Part shown: piece by piece, positions 45,631 through 54,410 of the stretch
How positions within the stretch are numbered: the first letter of the stretch is position 1
Layout of the letters: every line of letters starts with the position of its first letter
DNA from: Methanolobus tindarius DSM 2278
Lineage (GTDB): Archaea; Halobacteriota; Methanosarcinia; Methanosarcinales; Methanosarcinaceae
Assembly: GCF_000504205.1 (NCBI RefSeq)
Contig: NZ_AZAJ01000001.1
Coordinates: 2,020,879 to 2,084,878 of the forward strand
Direction of reading: 5' to 3'
Length of the DNA stretch: 64,000 nt
Program-made: the position numbers and the translations under genes
The notes under the pieces: model-generated
What the model was told of the DNA's origin: nothing
Seen by the model: only the letters and a program-made list of their open reading frames with translations
The model's database searches: none

Positions 45631-46792
45631 ATTCTGCTACACCTCTGCACATAAGGTATATTGCGGCATATTCAGGAACTTCCTGTACGCCTTCCTCAAC
45701 CATGAGGTCTTTACCTTTCATCTGCACTGCAAAAGGTTTAATCACTTTTATTTTTACCGACTTGTCGCTAAATACTACTGCATCATTTAGCGGTTCAAAG
45801 GATTCAAGTTCATCAATTGAGAGTGCAGTTACTTTCATCCCTGATTTTCCATGTAGTGAGCCCGGAAGCCTGATAAGTCTCTTTATATCTGCGGTGACAG
45901 GCTCATCGACACAGGCTGCCATCTGTTCAACACCCTGATTGACAATTGTCATTAGTATGTCTTTTTTAAATCCACCAAGTGCATCCATTTTCCCATTTTT
46001 TAATGCAGCAATCCTTGATTCATCCTGAAAAGCATCCACAAGCTTTTCCGCTGTAGTCTTCCCAACTCCTTTGAAACCACTTAGTATCTTGACTGCATCT
46101 TCATCTTTTGCGATAGAACTCAGGTATGTGATAAGATATCGGTTAATTCGTCCACCCCAACCTCCATCATCTTCGGAGGGGAAAACAGACATCTTGGCAG
46201 ATTCTGCACCAGCATCACCGGAAATATCTTTCTTGGAAAATATCTTTTCAAGATTCAGTCCCTTTGAACTGACGTAATCCACAATTTCCCTTCTCTCCGC
46301 ACTTCCAAGTGAAAGTACAGACTCTTCACTGATATGGAAATGATAACCTCTACCTCCGGAAAATACTGCATGCACCTGTTCTTCCCTGAATCCGAAATCA
46401 TCCATCAGGAACTCAAGGAGTTTCAGCGTTTCTCTTTTTCCTTTCTCAAGCATGTCAGCGTAGGAATTTATTCCTCCGGGCAGGTGGTCAGAATCAATAT
46501 CAAAAATAAGATCGGCTTTGAGCCAGTTCTTCTCTTTCATTTTAGGAGCGCCCGGGTATTCGTAGTATGCAACAGAATAGTATGCATGTGCAGGCCCGAT
46601 TCCGCGCAGGTAATCATGGAGTTCTCCCTCAGAACCAAAAGCACGGTGTCTTTTCATGAAAGTATCCTGACCGCTGGTAAACTCAATGAAACCCCATTCT
46701 CTTGAAGTGAAATCAGGTGGTAACTTTATATCTGCTGTAGAATAGTAGTTCTGGAATGCAGATACTACAAACTGTCTAGTCCTTTCATCCAT
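45620..46792 (-). CDS. priS: DNA primase small subunit PriS
   Basis: The 390-residue catalytic subunit of archaeal primase has the metal-binding DIDSDH motif near residue 96, SGGRGYHFHI near 144, and the later acidic and histidine site RLIRLPGSLHGKSGMKV near 307. The N-terminus YYSTADIKLPPDFTSREWGF is also conserved. It overlaps the GINS gene at its 3' end. The 98-base gap to the divergent rqcH gene carries both promoters. Confidence 0.96.
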   Translation of the reverse strand: MDERTRQFVVSAFQNYYSTADIKLPPDFTSREWGFIEFTSGQDTFMKRHRAFGSEGELHDYLRGIGPAHAYYSVAYYEYPGAPKMKEKNWLKADLIFDIDSDHLPGGINSYADMLEKGKRETLKLLEFLMDDFGFREEQVHAVFSGGRGYHFHISEESVLSLGSAERREIVDYVSSKGLNLEKIFSKKDISGDAGAESAKMSVFPSEDDGGWGGRINRYLITYLSSIAKDEDAVKILSGFKGVGKTTAEKLVDAFQDESRIAALKNGKMDALGGFKKDILMTIVNQGVEQMAACVDEPVTADIKRLIRLPGSLHGKSGMKVTALSIDELESFEPLNDAVVFSDKSVKIKVIKPFAVQMKGKDLMVEEGVQEVPEYAAIYLMCRGVAEYGR

Positions 46793-46890
46793 CTTATGCC
46801 TGTAGCTCCTATTTTACAATCGTGCTTTGATATTAAATCTGCTTTATGCGTCATAAACCTTATAGTCACCGTCTACATTATAGTCCTCGC

Positions 46891-48882
46891 ATGAAGAAGG
46901 AAATGACGAGTGCTGATGTAGCTGCCCTTGCCCTTGAGCTAGGCTCAGGTGACACATCTATTATAGATGCAAAGATAGCTAAGATTTACCAGCCTGCACC
47001 TGATGAGATAAGGATAAATCTCTTTGTCTATGAAAAAGGCAGGGATAACCTTGTGATAGAGGCAGGAAAACGTGCTCATATGAGCCAGCACATTCGTCCA
47101 AGTCCCAAAATACCGCAATCATTCCCCATGATGTTAAGAAAACACATCATGGCAGGGCGCATCACATTTGTTAAACAGTATGACTTTGACAGGATACTTG
47201 AGATTGGTGTTGTGCGTGGCGGAATAGTTACTGTTCTTGTTGTGGAACTCTTTTCCCCGGGAAACATTGTTCTTCTTGATTCAGAAAGAAAAATCATCCT
47301 TCCAATGAAACCGGTAACTTTCAAAGGAAGAAGAATACGTAGTGGTGAAGTATATCAGTACCCTGAAGCCCAGATAAGTCCTGTTGATGCCACAGCAAAC
47401 GATCTTGAAAATGTATTTGCAACATCGGACGCTGATGTTGTAAGAACCATTGCTACAAGGTTTAATCTTGGTGGAGTTCTCGCTGAAGAAGTATGCGCAA
47501 GGTCAGGAGTTAATAAGTCAGAACCTGCAAAGGAAATGGGTTTCGATGGAATTGAGGCTATAATTTTTGCTCTTAAGGAATTATTCAAACCACTGTTATC
47601 AGGCGACCTCAAACCATGTCTTGTGAAAAAAGAAGAAAAAGGTGAAGTAAAACCGTTTGATGTACTCCCTCTCGAACTATCTATATACAAGGACCATGCG
47701 AAAGAATCATTCCCTACATTTAATGCCGCTCTGGATGAGTTCTTTGGAAAAGCTGCAGCGGAGTCTGTGCAGGAAGAGGTCATAGCAGTCAAGAAAGAAA
47801 AAGTTGATGTGTTTGCCCGCCGTCTGCAAAAACAGGAAGCTGCAATTGAAAAATTTGGAAAGGATGCAGATAAGCAAACCCGTATTGCCGAAGTCATTTA
47901 TGCTAATTATGTTGAGATAGAACAGATTATTAATATCCTTAAACAGGCACGTGATAAGGGTTATTCGTGGGATGAAATAAAGTCCATCGTGAAAAAGGCA
48001 AAAGATACCGTTCCTGCTGCAAAATGGATAGAGAATATCAACTCAGCAGAAGGGACTATTGTTCTGAACCTTGATGGTACAAGAGCCACAGTAGATATTA
48101 AACTTACAATTCCTCAGAATGCTCAGGTCTATTATGATAAGGCTAAGAAGCTCACCAAAAAGAAGGATGGTGCTCTTAAGGCCATAGAAGATACTAAACT
48201 TGCCATGCAGAAACGTGAAAAGAAAGTTTCCAGCAGACGCAAGGTCAGTAATAAGAAGTACTGGTATGAGCGTTTCAGATGGTTCATGTCTTCTGATGGA
48301 TTCCTTGTGGTTGCAGGCAGGGATGCCGACACCAATGAGGAAATCGTCAAAAAATACATGGAAAAGCGTGATATTGTATTCCACACTCAGGATCCAGGAG
48401 CTCCTATTACAGTAATCAAGACAATGGGCAACGAAGTGCCTGAAACAACGTTGCAGGAAACTGCCCAATTTGTTGTTTCCTATTCAAGTGTATGGAAATC
48501 AGGCCAGTTCAGTGGTGATTGTTACTGGATTAAACCTGAACAGGTTTCCAAAACACCGGAAACCGGAGAATACCTTAAGAAAGGTTCCTTTGTAATACGT
48601 GGTGAAAGGAATTATTTCAGGGATGTTCAGGTTGCTGCAGCTATCGGGCTTGAACTTGAGGGAAGCACAAGGGTTATTGGTGGCCCGACATCTGCTGTGC
48701 GCAAACATGGTCAGAATGTGGTGGAAGTTGTTCCTGGTAAATATAACCAGAACGATGTTGCCAAAAAGATATACAAACTATATGTGGAGAAGTTAAAAGA
48801 GCCAAATTTTGTAAAGCAGATTGCGTCACCTGATAAGATTGCAATGATGCTTCCACCAGGTGAATCTGATATTAAAGTGTGA
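46891..48882 (+). CDS. rqcH: Ribosome quality-control protein RqcH (NEMF/Tae2 family)
   Basis: The protein is about 663 residues from ATG 46891 (MKKEMTSADVAALALEL, the usual family N-terminus); ATG 46846 would add 15 atypical residues. It has the NFACT-N domain with GRITFVKQYDFDRIL and VLLDSERKIILPM, helix-hairpin-helix and coiled-coil middle parts, and the NFACT-R domain with WYERFRWFMSSDGFLVVAGRDADTNE. RqcH binds stalled large subunits and recruits alanyl-tRNA for C-terminal tailing. Pelota follows 15 bases downstream, so two rescue functions share an operon. Confidence 0.93.
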   Translation: MKKEMTSADVAALALELGSGDTSIIDAKIAKIYQPAPDEIRINLFVYEKGRDNLVIEAGKRAHMSQHIRPSPKIPQSFPMMLRKHIMAGRITFVKQYDFDRILEIGVVRGGIVTVLVVELFSPGNIVLLDSERKIILPMKPVTFKGRRIRSGEVYQYPEAQISPVDATANDLENVFATSDADVVRTIATRFNLGGVLAEEVCARSGVNKSEPAKEMGFDGIEAIIFALKELFKPLLSGDLKPCLVKKEEKGEVKPFDVLPLELSIYKDHAKESFPTFNAALDEFFGKAAAESVQEEVIAVKKEKVDVFARRLQKQEAAIEKFGKDADKQTRIAEVIYANYVEIEQIINILKQARDKGYSWDEIKSIVKKAKDTVPAAKWIENINSAEGTIVLNLDGTRATVDIKLTIPQNAQVYYDKAKKLTKKKDGALKAIEDTKLAMQKREKKVSSRRKVSNKKYWYERFRWFMSSDGFLVVAGRDADTNEEIVKKYMEKRDIVFHTQDPGAPITVIKTMGNEVPETTLQETAQFVVSYSSVWKSGQFSGDCYWIKPEQVSKTPETGEYLKKGSFVIRGERNYFRDVQVAAAIGLELEGSTRVIGGPTSAVRKHGQNVVEVVPGKYNQNDVAKKIYKLYVEKLKEPNFVKQIASPDKIAMMLPPGESDIKV

Positions 48883-48897
48883 AATTAAGGTGTGAAC

Positions 48898-49941
48898 ATG
48901 AGAGTCGTAAAGAGAAATCTGAAAGGCAGAGATGGTGAGATTACTATAGTACCTGAGACTCTGGATGATCTCTGGCACCTGAAGTATATTATAGAGAAAG
49001 GTGACCTCATATTTGCTCTTACTAAAAGGAAAGCAGACTCTTCTTCTGATAAGATAAGACCTGAGAAGGTTGAGAAAAAAACAGTACGTTTGGGTATTCG
49101 TGTGGAAGAGCTGGAGTTCCATAAATTTTCAAACCGCCTGAGAATCCATGGTCTTATTGAACAGGGAATGGATGCAGGCCATTATCACACTTTTAATGTT
49201 GAGGAAGGAGTTGACCTTTCAATAATCAAAAACTGGAAAAAAGATCAGATGGAACGCATCAACGAAGCAGAAGCTTCTTCCAAGCGTCCTAAAGTTGTTA
49301 TCCTTGCCATTGAGGAAGGAGATGCAGATATTGGTCTTGTGCGCCATTATGGTATTGAATTATATTCACACATAAGCCAGTCTTCCGGAAAAAGAAGCGA
49401 AGGTACTCTAAGGGAGGTATTTTTCCAGGAGATCATCGATCAATTGCTGCATGCAGCATCAGAATCAGAGGCTGTTGTTGTTGCGGGTCCGGGATTTATT
49501 AAAGATGATTTCATGAAATACCTGAGATCAAAAGAAGCTGAGTTTTCTTCCCGTGTAGTAACAGAAGATACTTCTTCAATCGGTATGTCCGGTTTCCAGG
49601 AGGTACTGAAGCGTGGGGCCGTAGACCGGATTATGGAGGAGTCCCGCATTGCCCGTGAGTCCTGCTTAATGGATGATCTGCTAAAAGAGATTTCTCTTGA
49701 CGGTAAGGTTGCCTACGGTCTGGATGAAGTAAAAACTGCTCTGGATTATGGTTCGATTGATACTCTTCTGGTTGCAGATGAAATGTTGAGAATGGAACGT
49801 GAAAAAGGGGATATCGATTCATTTTTGCAAGCAGTAGAGCACAACCAGGGTAAAATTGTTGTTTTCAGTACAATATTTGAACCCGGTCAGAAGTTGCTTG
49901 CCCTTGGTGGAATAGCTGCCTTGCTGCGTTTTAAAATTTAA
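48898..49941 (+). CDS. pelA: mRNA surveillance protein Pelota
   Basis: The protein is 347 residues from ATG 48898 (MRVVKRNLKGRDGEI), chosen because aaggtg lies five bases upstream; GTG 48892 is an alternative. It has an SmN-like N-terminal domain with SDKIRPEKVEKKTVRLGIRVEE, and two eRF1-like domains with VVVAGPGFIKDDF and YGLDEVKTALDYGSIDTLLVAD. Pelota with aEF1A dissociates stalled ribosomes in no-go and non-stop decay. It is cotranscribed with rqcH. Confidence 0.96.
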   Translation: MRVVKRNLKGRDGEITIVPETLDDLWHLKYIIEKGDLIFALTKRKADSSSDKIRPEKVEKKTVRLGIRVEELEFHKFSNRLRIHGLIEQGMDAGHYHTFNVEEGVDLSIIKNWKKDQMERINEAEASSKRPKVVILAIEEGDADIGLVRHYGIELYSHISQSSGKRSEGTLREVFFQEIIDQLLHAASESEAVVVAGPGFIKDDFMKYLRSKEAEFSSRVVTEDTSSIGMSGFQEVLKRGAVDRIMEESRIARESCLMDDLLKEISLDGKVAYGLDEVKTALDYGSIDTLLVADEMLRMEREKGDIDSFLQAVEHNQGKIVVFSTIFEPGQKLLALGGIAALLRFKI

Positions 49942-50465
49942 TAAAAACGTTTCTGTTATTGTTTTGCTTGTAAAGCAAGTAACAAATTCTGGTATCTTAG
50001 TATATATAGTTTACGCGGTGCTTTTGTATGTTATGTGCAAAAGCAACAAACAGGACACTCTCTTTATTTTTATTTTTTGTTTTTTATAACGTATATTAGT
50101 CTAATAGGTTATTTTTAGTGTATTATTACTAAAAAACGCATATTTTACTTTTATATTCATTTTTACGTTGTCAAAATGCCTTATTTATCAAAAAAAACTA
50201 TATTAGTCAATATTCTATTTTGTCATAATCAAAAATGATATATACTTCTATTTTAAAGTCCTTATCTGGAGGTGAAATAGGTAACACTTGAAGGAGGTAG
50301 CAAGCAGTTACAGGTAACACTTGATGGAGGTAACAAGTAGTTACATACTACAAGAATTGATTTGAAGATATTTCTGATGTTTATATTTTGCATCAGCATA
50401 AATTATTATAAAATTTAAATATTGTATGATATTTATCCAATTTTATCTTAGGGAAGTGATAAACT
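49942..50465 (+). promoter_or_regulatory. 524-base region with promoter and repeat-bearing leader of the SatP gene
   Basis: The stretch after pelA is AT-rich with T-tracts suited to termination. A TATA element atatata lies at 50238-50244, so transcription should start near 50268 and leave a leader of about 200 bases. The leader holds the tandem repeats at 50280-50345 and several ggagg motifs. A second TATA-like tatgatattta (50424-50434) lies closer to the gene. Confidence 0.5.
50280..50345 (+). repeat. Two tandem 33-base direct repeats
   Basis: Copy 1 is 50280-50312 and copy 2 is 50313-50345; they differ at three positions. Each contains ggtaacactt, ggaggta and agttaca. A partial earlier ggaggt lies at 50268-50273. 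Each repeat carries an internal ribosome-binding-like ggagg. The short frames following are under 15 codons. Confidence 0.85.
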
Positions 50466-51038
50466 ATGGAAGGAGAAGTAACAATTAAAGATTCATCAGC
50501 AGCAAGCCCAGCAGCAGTAGGCTTCTTTGGTCTTGGATTTGCAGCTACGTTCGCAGGACTTTTAAATATGGGTGTCATCCCAGACGGCCTAATGGTTATT
50601 GCAATGGCTATAACCCTTGGTGGTGTCGCTGAAGTAATAGCCGGCTGGCAACTCTGGAAAAAGGGTGACACATTCGGTGCATCAGCATTCACAATATTTG
50701 GTCTCTGGTGGTTTGCATTCTCATACATCAACCTTGCTCCAGTAGGAATATTCAATGCACCTATGGAGGCAGCAAGCGCTATATCAATGGGACTCTTCAC
50801 TCTTGTATGGGGTCTCATAGCAACTGCACTCACAGTTGCAACACTTAAGATCGGTCTGAAGATGCTTACAGTCGTCTTCGTAGTGCTTGACCTTACATTC
50901 TTTAGTCTGGCATTGGTATTCCTTATAGGATTCTCTCTTACAATTTCAGGACTTATTACCCTGATCACAGGTATTGTAGCACTCTACATTGGTGTTGCAC
51001 TTGTCTATGGTGAAGTAGGCATTAAGCTTCCACTTTAA
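50466..51038 (+). CDS. GPR1/FUN34/YaaH (SatP) family acetate/succinate transporter
   Basis: The 190-residue protein has six membrane helices and the family pattern SPAAVGFFGLGFAATFAGLLNMG at the N-terminus. GLMVIAMAITLGGVAEVIAGWQLWKKGDTFGASAF follows at about residues 38-72, and then GLWWFAF. The canonical NPAPLGL motif is altered to SPAAVGF. In acetate-using Methanosarcina this family is linked to acetate uptake; here the substrate is uncertain. The gene has its own promoter, a long repeat-bearing leader and a hairpin terminator. Confidence 0.88.
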   Translation: MEGEVTIKDSSAASPAAVGFFGLGFAATFAGLLNMGVIPDGLMVIAMAITLGGVAEVIAGWQLWKKGDTFGASAFTIFGLWWFAFSYINLAPVGIFNAPMEAASAISMGLFTLVWGLIATALTVATLKIGLKMLTVVFVVLDLTFFSLALVFLIGFSLTISGLITLITGIVALYIGVALVYGEVGIKLPL

Positions 51039-51075
51039 AGTTGTAAGTTAAAAGTAAGAATTAAAGACGATTCAA

Positions 51076-51113
51076 GATCGGTAAGTTTCTACCGGTCTTT
51101 TATTTTTTTTATT
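51076..51113 (+). terminator. Hairpin and T-run terminator of the SatP gene
   Basis: gatcggta (51076-51083) pairs with taccggtc (51090-51097), with one G-T pair and a six-base loop, followed by a T-rich run to about 51113. This is the clearest hairpin terminator in the window. Confidence 0.8.
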
Positions 51114-51227
51114 TTTGTTTAGCAATATTTTCATTCACTCAAGTTTGTAGTTGTTATTAAAAATCCCAAAAAGACTATGAACGGAAGTTTCTGCTCTTTA
51201 TGTTTAAACAGCAATCTCTTGTGTATA

Positions 51228-52100
51228 TCAACCAAGACGTACAGCTCTTTCAGTTGATTCGATATACATAAGCTCTTTTCCATCCATATAAATGTGGATG
51301 ACTCCACCTGACTGTGAGACTGTTACTGCAATTGCTACTGTATCCCTGGTAATTGCTGCTGCAGAAACATGACGTCCACCAAGGCCTTTTTCAACGTCAA
51401 TTTCCCTGGCATCCACATCCAGATATCTTCCGGCAGCCTCAACCATACCTTCTTCCGATATGACAAAAACACCATCTAGCTGTGCAAATTCTTTCACTGA
51501 CTCCCAGTTTTTCCTGTCTGTCAGGTCCCGGTCTGAGTCTTCCTGGCCAGCGTAGGGATTTAAGATCATCTGATGAGAGCGCATCATGACCTCTTCCACA
51601 TCACCTAAAATAAAAGCGGTTCCTATCTGCTTACCTTCGCGACCCGTGTTGGAAATATCAAAAGCAATTTTCAGAATGGCACGCAGAACATCAGGGATAA
51701 CCCTCTCCTCACATACCTTCATTTTCTTCACAATATCATTATCTTCAAGGTTGTGGACTACAATAGCATACGAATCCTTGCTTTCGATGATGCCTATTAT
51801 ATTTCCTTCGCTGATCTCTTCCAGAATGAATTCGATTGCAGAGGTACTTTCAATATGTTCTATTTTTCCGGCAGCCTGCTGGCCAATTTTATCCAGGATC
51901 TCTTTTGTTTTTTCTTCCTTGGTTTTGCTGCTTGCCACCAGGTGATCTATTATATTCTTTTGTTTGCTGCTTGCAAAATATACAGGTATGCTTGTCTTTG
52001 GCTTCTCAAAATCAGCTTCTCCTGATATGATTATCGCCGTTGACTTAAGCTCTTCTGCAAGCCTTACAGCAGTGTTGACAACTACCTGTGCACTGTCCAA
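51228..52100 (-). CDS. dacZ: Diadenylate cyclase DacZ (c-di-AMP synthase)
   Basis: The 290-residue protein has an N-terminal region resembling pyruvate kinase C-terminal-like domains and a C-terminal DAC domain. The catalytic motifs LDGVFVI (about residue 212) and GLGGRHVSAAAITRDT (about 242) are present. DacZ makes c-di-AMP from two ATP, an essential osmotic second messenger in Haloferax. The start is TTG 52100 after GAGGGGAT. It is a single-gene unit divergent from thpR. Confidence 0.93.
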   Translation of the reverse strand: MDSAQVVVNTAVRLAEELKSTAIIISGEADFEKPKTSIPVYFASSKQKNIIDHLVASSKTKEEKTKEILDKIGQQAAGKIEHIESTSAIEFILEEISEGNIIGIIESKDSYAIVVHNLEDNDIVKKMKVCEERVIPDVLRAILKIAFDISNTGREGKQIGTAFILGDVEEVMMRSHQMILNPYAGQEDSDRDLTDRKNWESVKEFAQLDGVFVISEEGMVEAAGRYLDVDAREIDVEKGLGGRHVSAAAITRDTVAIAVTVSQSGGVIHIYMDGKELMYIESTERAVRLG

Positions 52101-52239
52101 ATTATCCCCTCTGTTTTTGTATCAACAATAAAACTACTGAAACATAAGATATTATATTAGCTCATTTTATAAATAACACATGTTTAGCAGCGATATTAAT
52201 TTATGTCCTCAGTATAAATGATAATTGGTGATATGTGTG

Positions 52240-52782
52240 GTGAGAGCTTTTGTTGCGGTAGATCTCCCTGTGGAGTTGCATGAAAAGATTACCGAAATTC
52301 AATTGAAGTTCAATGAATTCAAATTCAAGTTTGTCGATCCTGAACTGGTACATATAACTATGAAATTCCTTGGTGAAGTGCCGGATAATAAACTTTCTGA
52401 TATATCAAAGGCTCTTGACAATGTAAAATGCGATACATTCAGTTCCCATGTAAAAGGAATCGGTGTATTCCCAAAGCCTAAATTTGCCAAAGTAATCTGG
52501 CTGGGATGTGACGGGAACTTTGATGCTCTCTATGAGCAAATTGAAAAATCTCTGTCCTCTTTTGAACTGGAACCAACCCTTCACCGATTTAGTGCTCACG
52601 CTACCCTGGCCAGGGTGAAATATCTCCCTAAAAAGAAAAAAACAGAATTTCTGGAATTGCTTGATGAGCTGAAGGATTTTGAAATTGGCAATATGGATGT
52701 AAAATCCATTAAATTAAAAAAGAGTATATTGACCCCCAAAGGGCCAATTTATGAAACACTTCATGAGGTCAGCCTGCAATAA
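52240..52782 (+). CDS. thpR: RNA 2',3'-cyclic phosphodiesterase ThpR (2H family)
   Basis: The protein is 180 residues from GTG 52240 (MRAFVAVDLP), chosen because ggtgat at 52228-52233 lies six bases before it; the TTG at 52225 overlaps that site. The two 2H motifs are HITMKFLGEV (about residue 38) and FSAHATLARVK (about 122). The enzyme opens 2',3'-cyclic phosphates in RNA; ligase activity on 2'-5' bonds is known in vitro for the family. Its neighbours suggest no specific pathway. Confidence 0.95.
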   Translation: MRAFVAVDLPVELHEKITEIQLKFNEFKFKFVDPELVHITMKFLGEVPDNKLSDISKALDNVKCDTFSSHVKGIGVFPKPKFAKVIWLGCDGNFDALYEQIEKSLSSFELEPTLHRFSAHATLARVKYLPKKKKTEFLELLDELKDFEIGNMDVKSIKLKKSILTPKGPIYETLHEVSLQ

Positions 52783-52865
52783 TAGCAGGCAGATAAGTAA
52801 GTAATAATGGTTGAATACGGGCAGCTATAAGCAATTATTCAAGGAATTTCACTTACACTTTTTAT

Positions 52866-53885
52866 CTAACTATTTTCGTAAGATGAAAATCCTGAAGATT
52901 TTATTATTTCCTTATCATTTGTTATGATAAGACATTCTACGTCTTCCAGTTCCTCAATCATTGCCAGTCCGTCTTCCTGACCGAGAATGAACACTGAAGT
53001 TGCCAGCGCATCTGCATCCATAGCTGTTTTTGCAATAACAGTACTGCTTATCAGGTTACTTGAAGGATATCCTGTTCTGGGGTCTGCAATGTGTGATACT
53101 TTTGCCTCGTCACTGAAATATCGTTCATAATTTCCGCTGGTTGCCACAGCTACATCCTGAATATCCATGATGGTCAGTGCATCCCCATTTTTATCAGGGT
53201 TCTGAAGTCCTACTCTCCACTGTGTGCCGTCAGGCTTTGTACCTATGTATCTGCCATCGCCGCCTGCATTTACAAATCCTGAAGTGATTCCATCACTTCT
53301 TAGTGATTCTATAGCAGCATCAACTGCGTATCCTTTTGCAACGCCACCCAGTGTAATTTTCATTCCTTTTTTCATGGAAATATTGTTTCCATCTATCATT
53401 ATTGCTGAATAATTTACAAGTTTCAAGGTTTCGTTAATTTCATCGGATGTGGGAGGCTGGTTTGTTCCGCCGGGAGCATACTTGCTGGCCCAGAGATCCA
53501 GTATTGGCTGTATTGAAATGTCAAAGGCACCATTACTTTTTTCAGAATAATATGTGGAACGGCTTATTACACTGACAAGTTCAGGATCCGCGTTAGTTAC
53601 TTCGCCTTCACTATTGAGAATGCTTATTTCACTACTATTGTCGTAGTTATTCATCAATTCGTCAACATAGCTTATTTTTTCAAAAGCACGGTCAATTATT
53701 TCAATAGCAGATGTTTCGTTGGAATTCACCACTGAGATAGTCACAGTAGTGTCCATCAGGCTTCTGGTTTGTGAGTATATCTCTTGTTCTTCAAGGGTCT
53801 GTGGACCCGTGTCCAAAACATAATTTATCATTAATAATCCTGTGAAAATCGCTATCAGTACAATGGCAACAGTTTTATACCTCAT
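52866..53885 (-). CDS. apbE: FAD:protein FMN transferase ApbE
   Basis: The 339-residue protein has an N-terminal membrane anchor (about residues 6-25). The ApbE core is recognisable by RSLMDTTVTISV, MNNYDNSSEISILN, GAFDISIQPILDLW, LGGVAKGYAVDAA (about 186), GFVNAGGDGRYIG and VSHIADPRTGYP. It attaches FMN through a phosphoester to threonine in flavoprotein subunits. It is divergent from the Rnf operon, whose RnfG carries the acceptor motif TGAT, so it is very likely the maturase for Rnf. Confidence 0.95.
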   Translation of the reverse strand: MRYKTVAIVLIAIFTGLLMINYVLDTGPQTLEEQEIYSQTRSLMDTTVTISVVNSNETSAIEIIDRAFEKISYVDELMNNYDNSSEISILNSEGEVTNADPELVSVISRSTYYSEKSNGAFDISIQPILDLWASKYAPGGTNQPPTSDEINETLKLVNYSAIMIDGNNISMKKGMKITLGGVAKGYAVDAAIESLRSDGITSGFVNAGGDGRYIGTKPDGTQWRVGLQNPDKNGDALTIMDIQDVAVATSGNYERYFSDEAKVSHIADPRTGYPSSNLISSTVIAKTAMDADALATSVFILGQEDGLAMIEELEDVECLIITNDKEIIKSSGFSSYENS

Positions 53886-53992
53886 GTAGTATGAAAAGAT
53901 ATAACTAAATATTAAACCTATGTACCGCGGATAGGAAGGAAGTCAATTTCCTTCAATTATAATTATTATATTCATCCAAAGGAAGTAATAGA
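53886..53992. promoter_or_regulatory. Divergent promoter region between apbE and the Rnf operon
   Basis: The 107-base spacer is AT-rich, with tataact/aaatatt near 53900-53912 (possible TATA for either strand) and attataattattatatt at 53956-53972. aaaggaag at 53978-53985 is the ribosome-binding site of the first operon gene. Shared control of apbE and rnf would make sense functionally. Confidence 0.5.
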
Positions 53993-54397
53993 ATGAGCAA
54001 TCCCAGCACAGGATCAGGTACGGGAACAAGTTCAAGCAAGGATAAGTACCTTGTTGTCGCTCTTCATCAATTAATGGAAGAATACGGCTGGAGAGGTATA
54101 GAGAAGCATTTTGGCTTTGTAAAACATCATATTATTTACATAAAACCAGGCTCTCCTCTAGATAAAATTGAACTTAAAGCCAATGTACTTGGCAATCACA
54201 TGGATGTGGACTTTTTAGGAGTATCTCCTCAAAAAGGTCTTCTTGACAAGGTTTTTGACTTTAATGTCAGAGTAGTGCGAAAGTCATTCGAGATTAGTAA
54301 ATACGTTTCTAATGACTTGAAAATAACGAATGAGCAGGATTTGAGAAACAACATAATTGTTGTAATCAAACAGCTTGAAGAAGTTGCAGAGGAATGA
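53993..54397 (+). CDS. Conserved-looking protein of unknown function at the head of the Rnf operon
   Basis: The 134-residue soluble protein has a Ser/Thr/Gly-rich N-terminus (about 17 residues) followed by a compact alpha/beta region: LVVALHQLMEEYGWRGIEKH, IIYIKPGSPLDKIELKANVLG and DVDFLGVSPQKGL. There are no cysteines, membrane helices or cofactor motifs, and I do not recognise a family. The mmcA start is 13 bases beyond its stop, so it is probably the first gene of the Rnf transcript. A role in assembly or regulation is only a guess. Confidence 0.7.
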   Translation: MSNPSTGSGTGTSSSKDKYLVVALHQLMEEYGWRGIEKHFGFVKHHIIYIKPGSPLDKIELKANVLGNHMDVDFLGVSPQKGLLDKVFDFNVRVVRKSFEISKYVSNDLKITNEQDLRNNIIVVIKQLEEVAEE

Positions 54398-54410
54398 CAC
54401 GAGGCAAATT

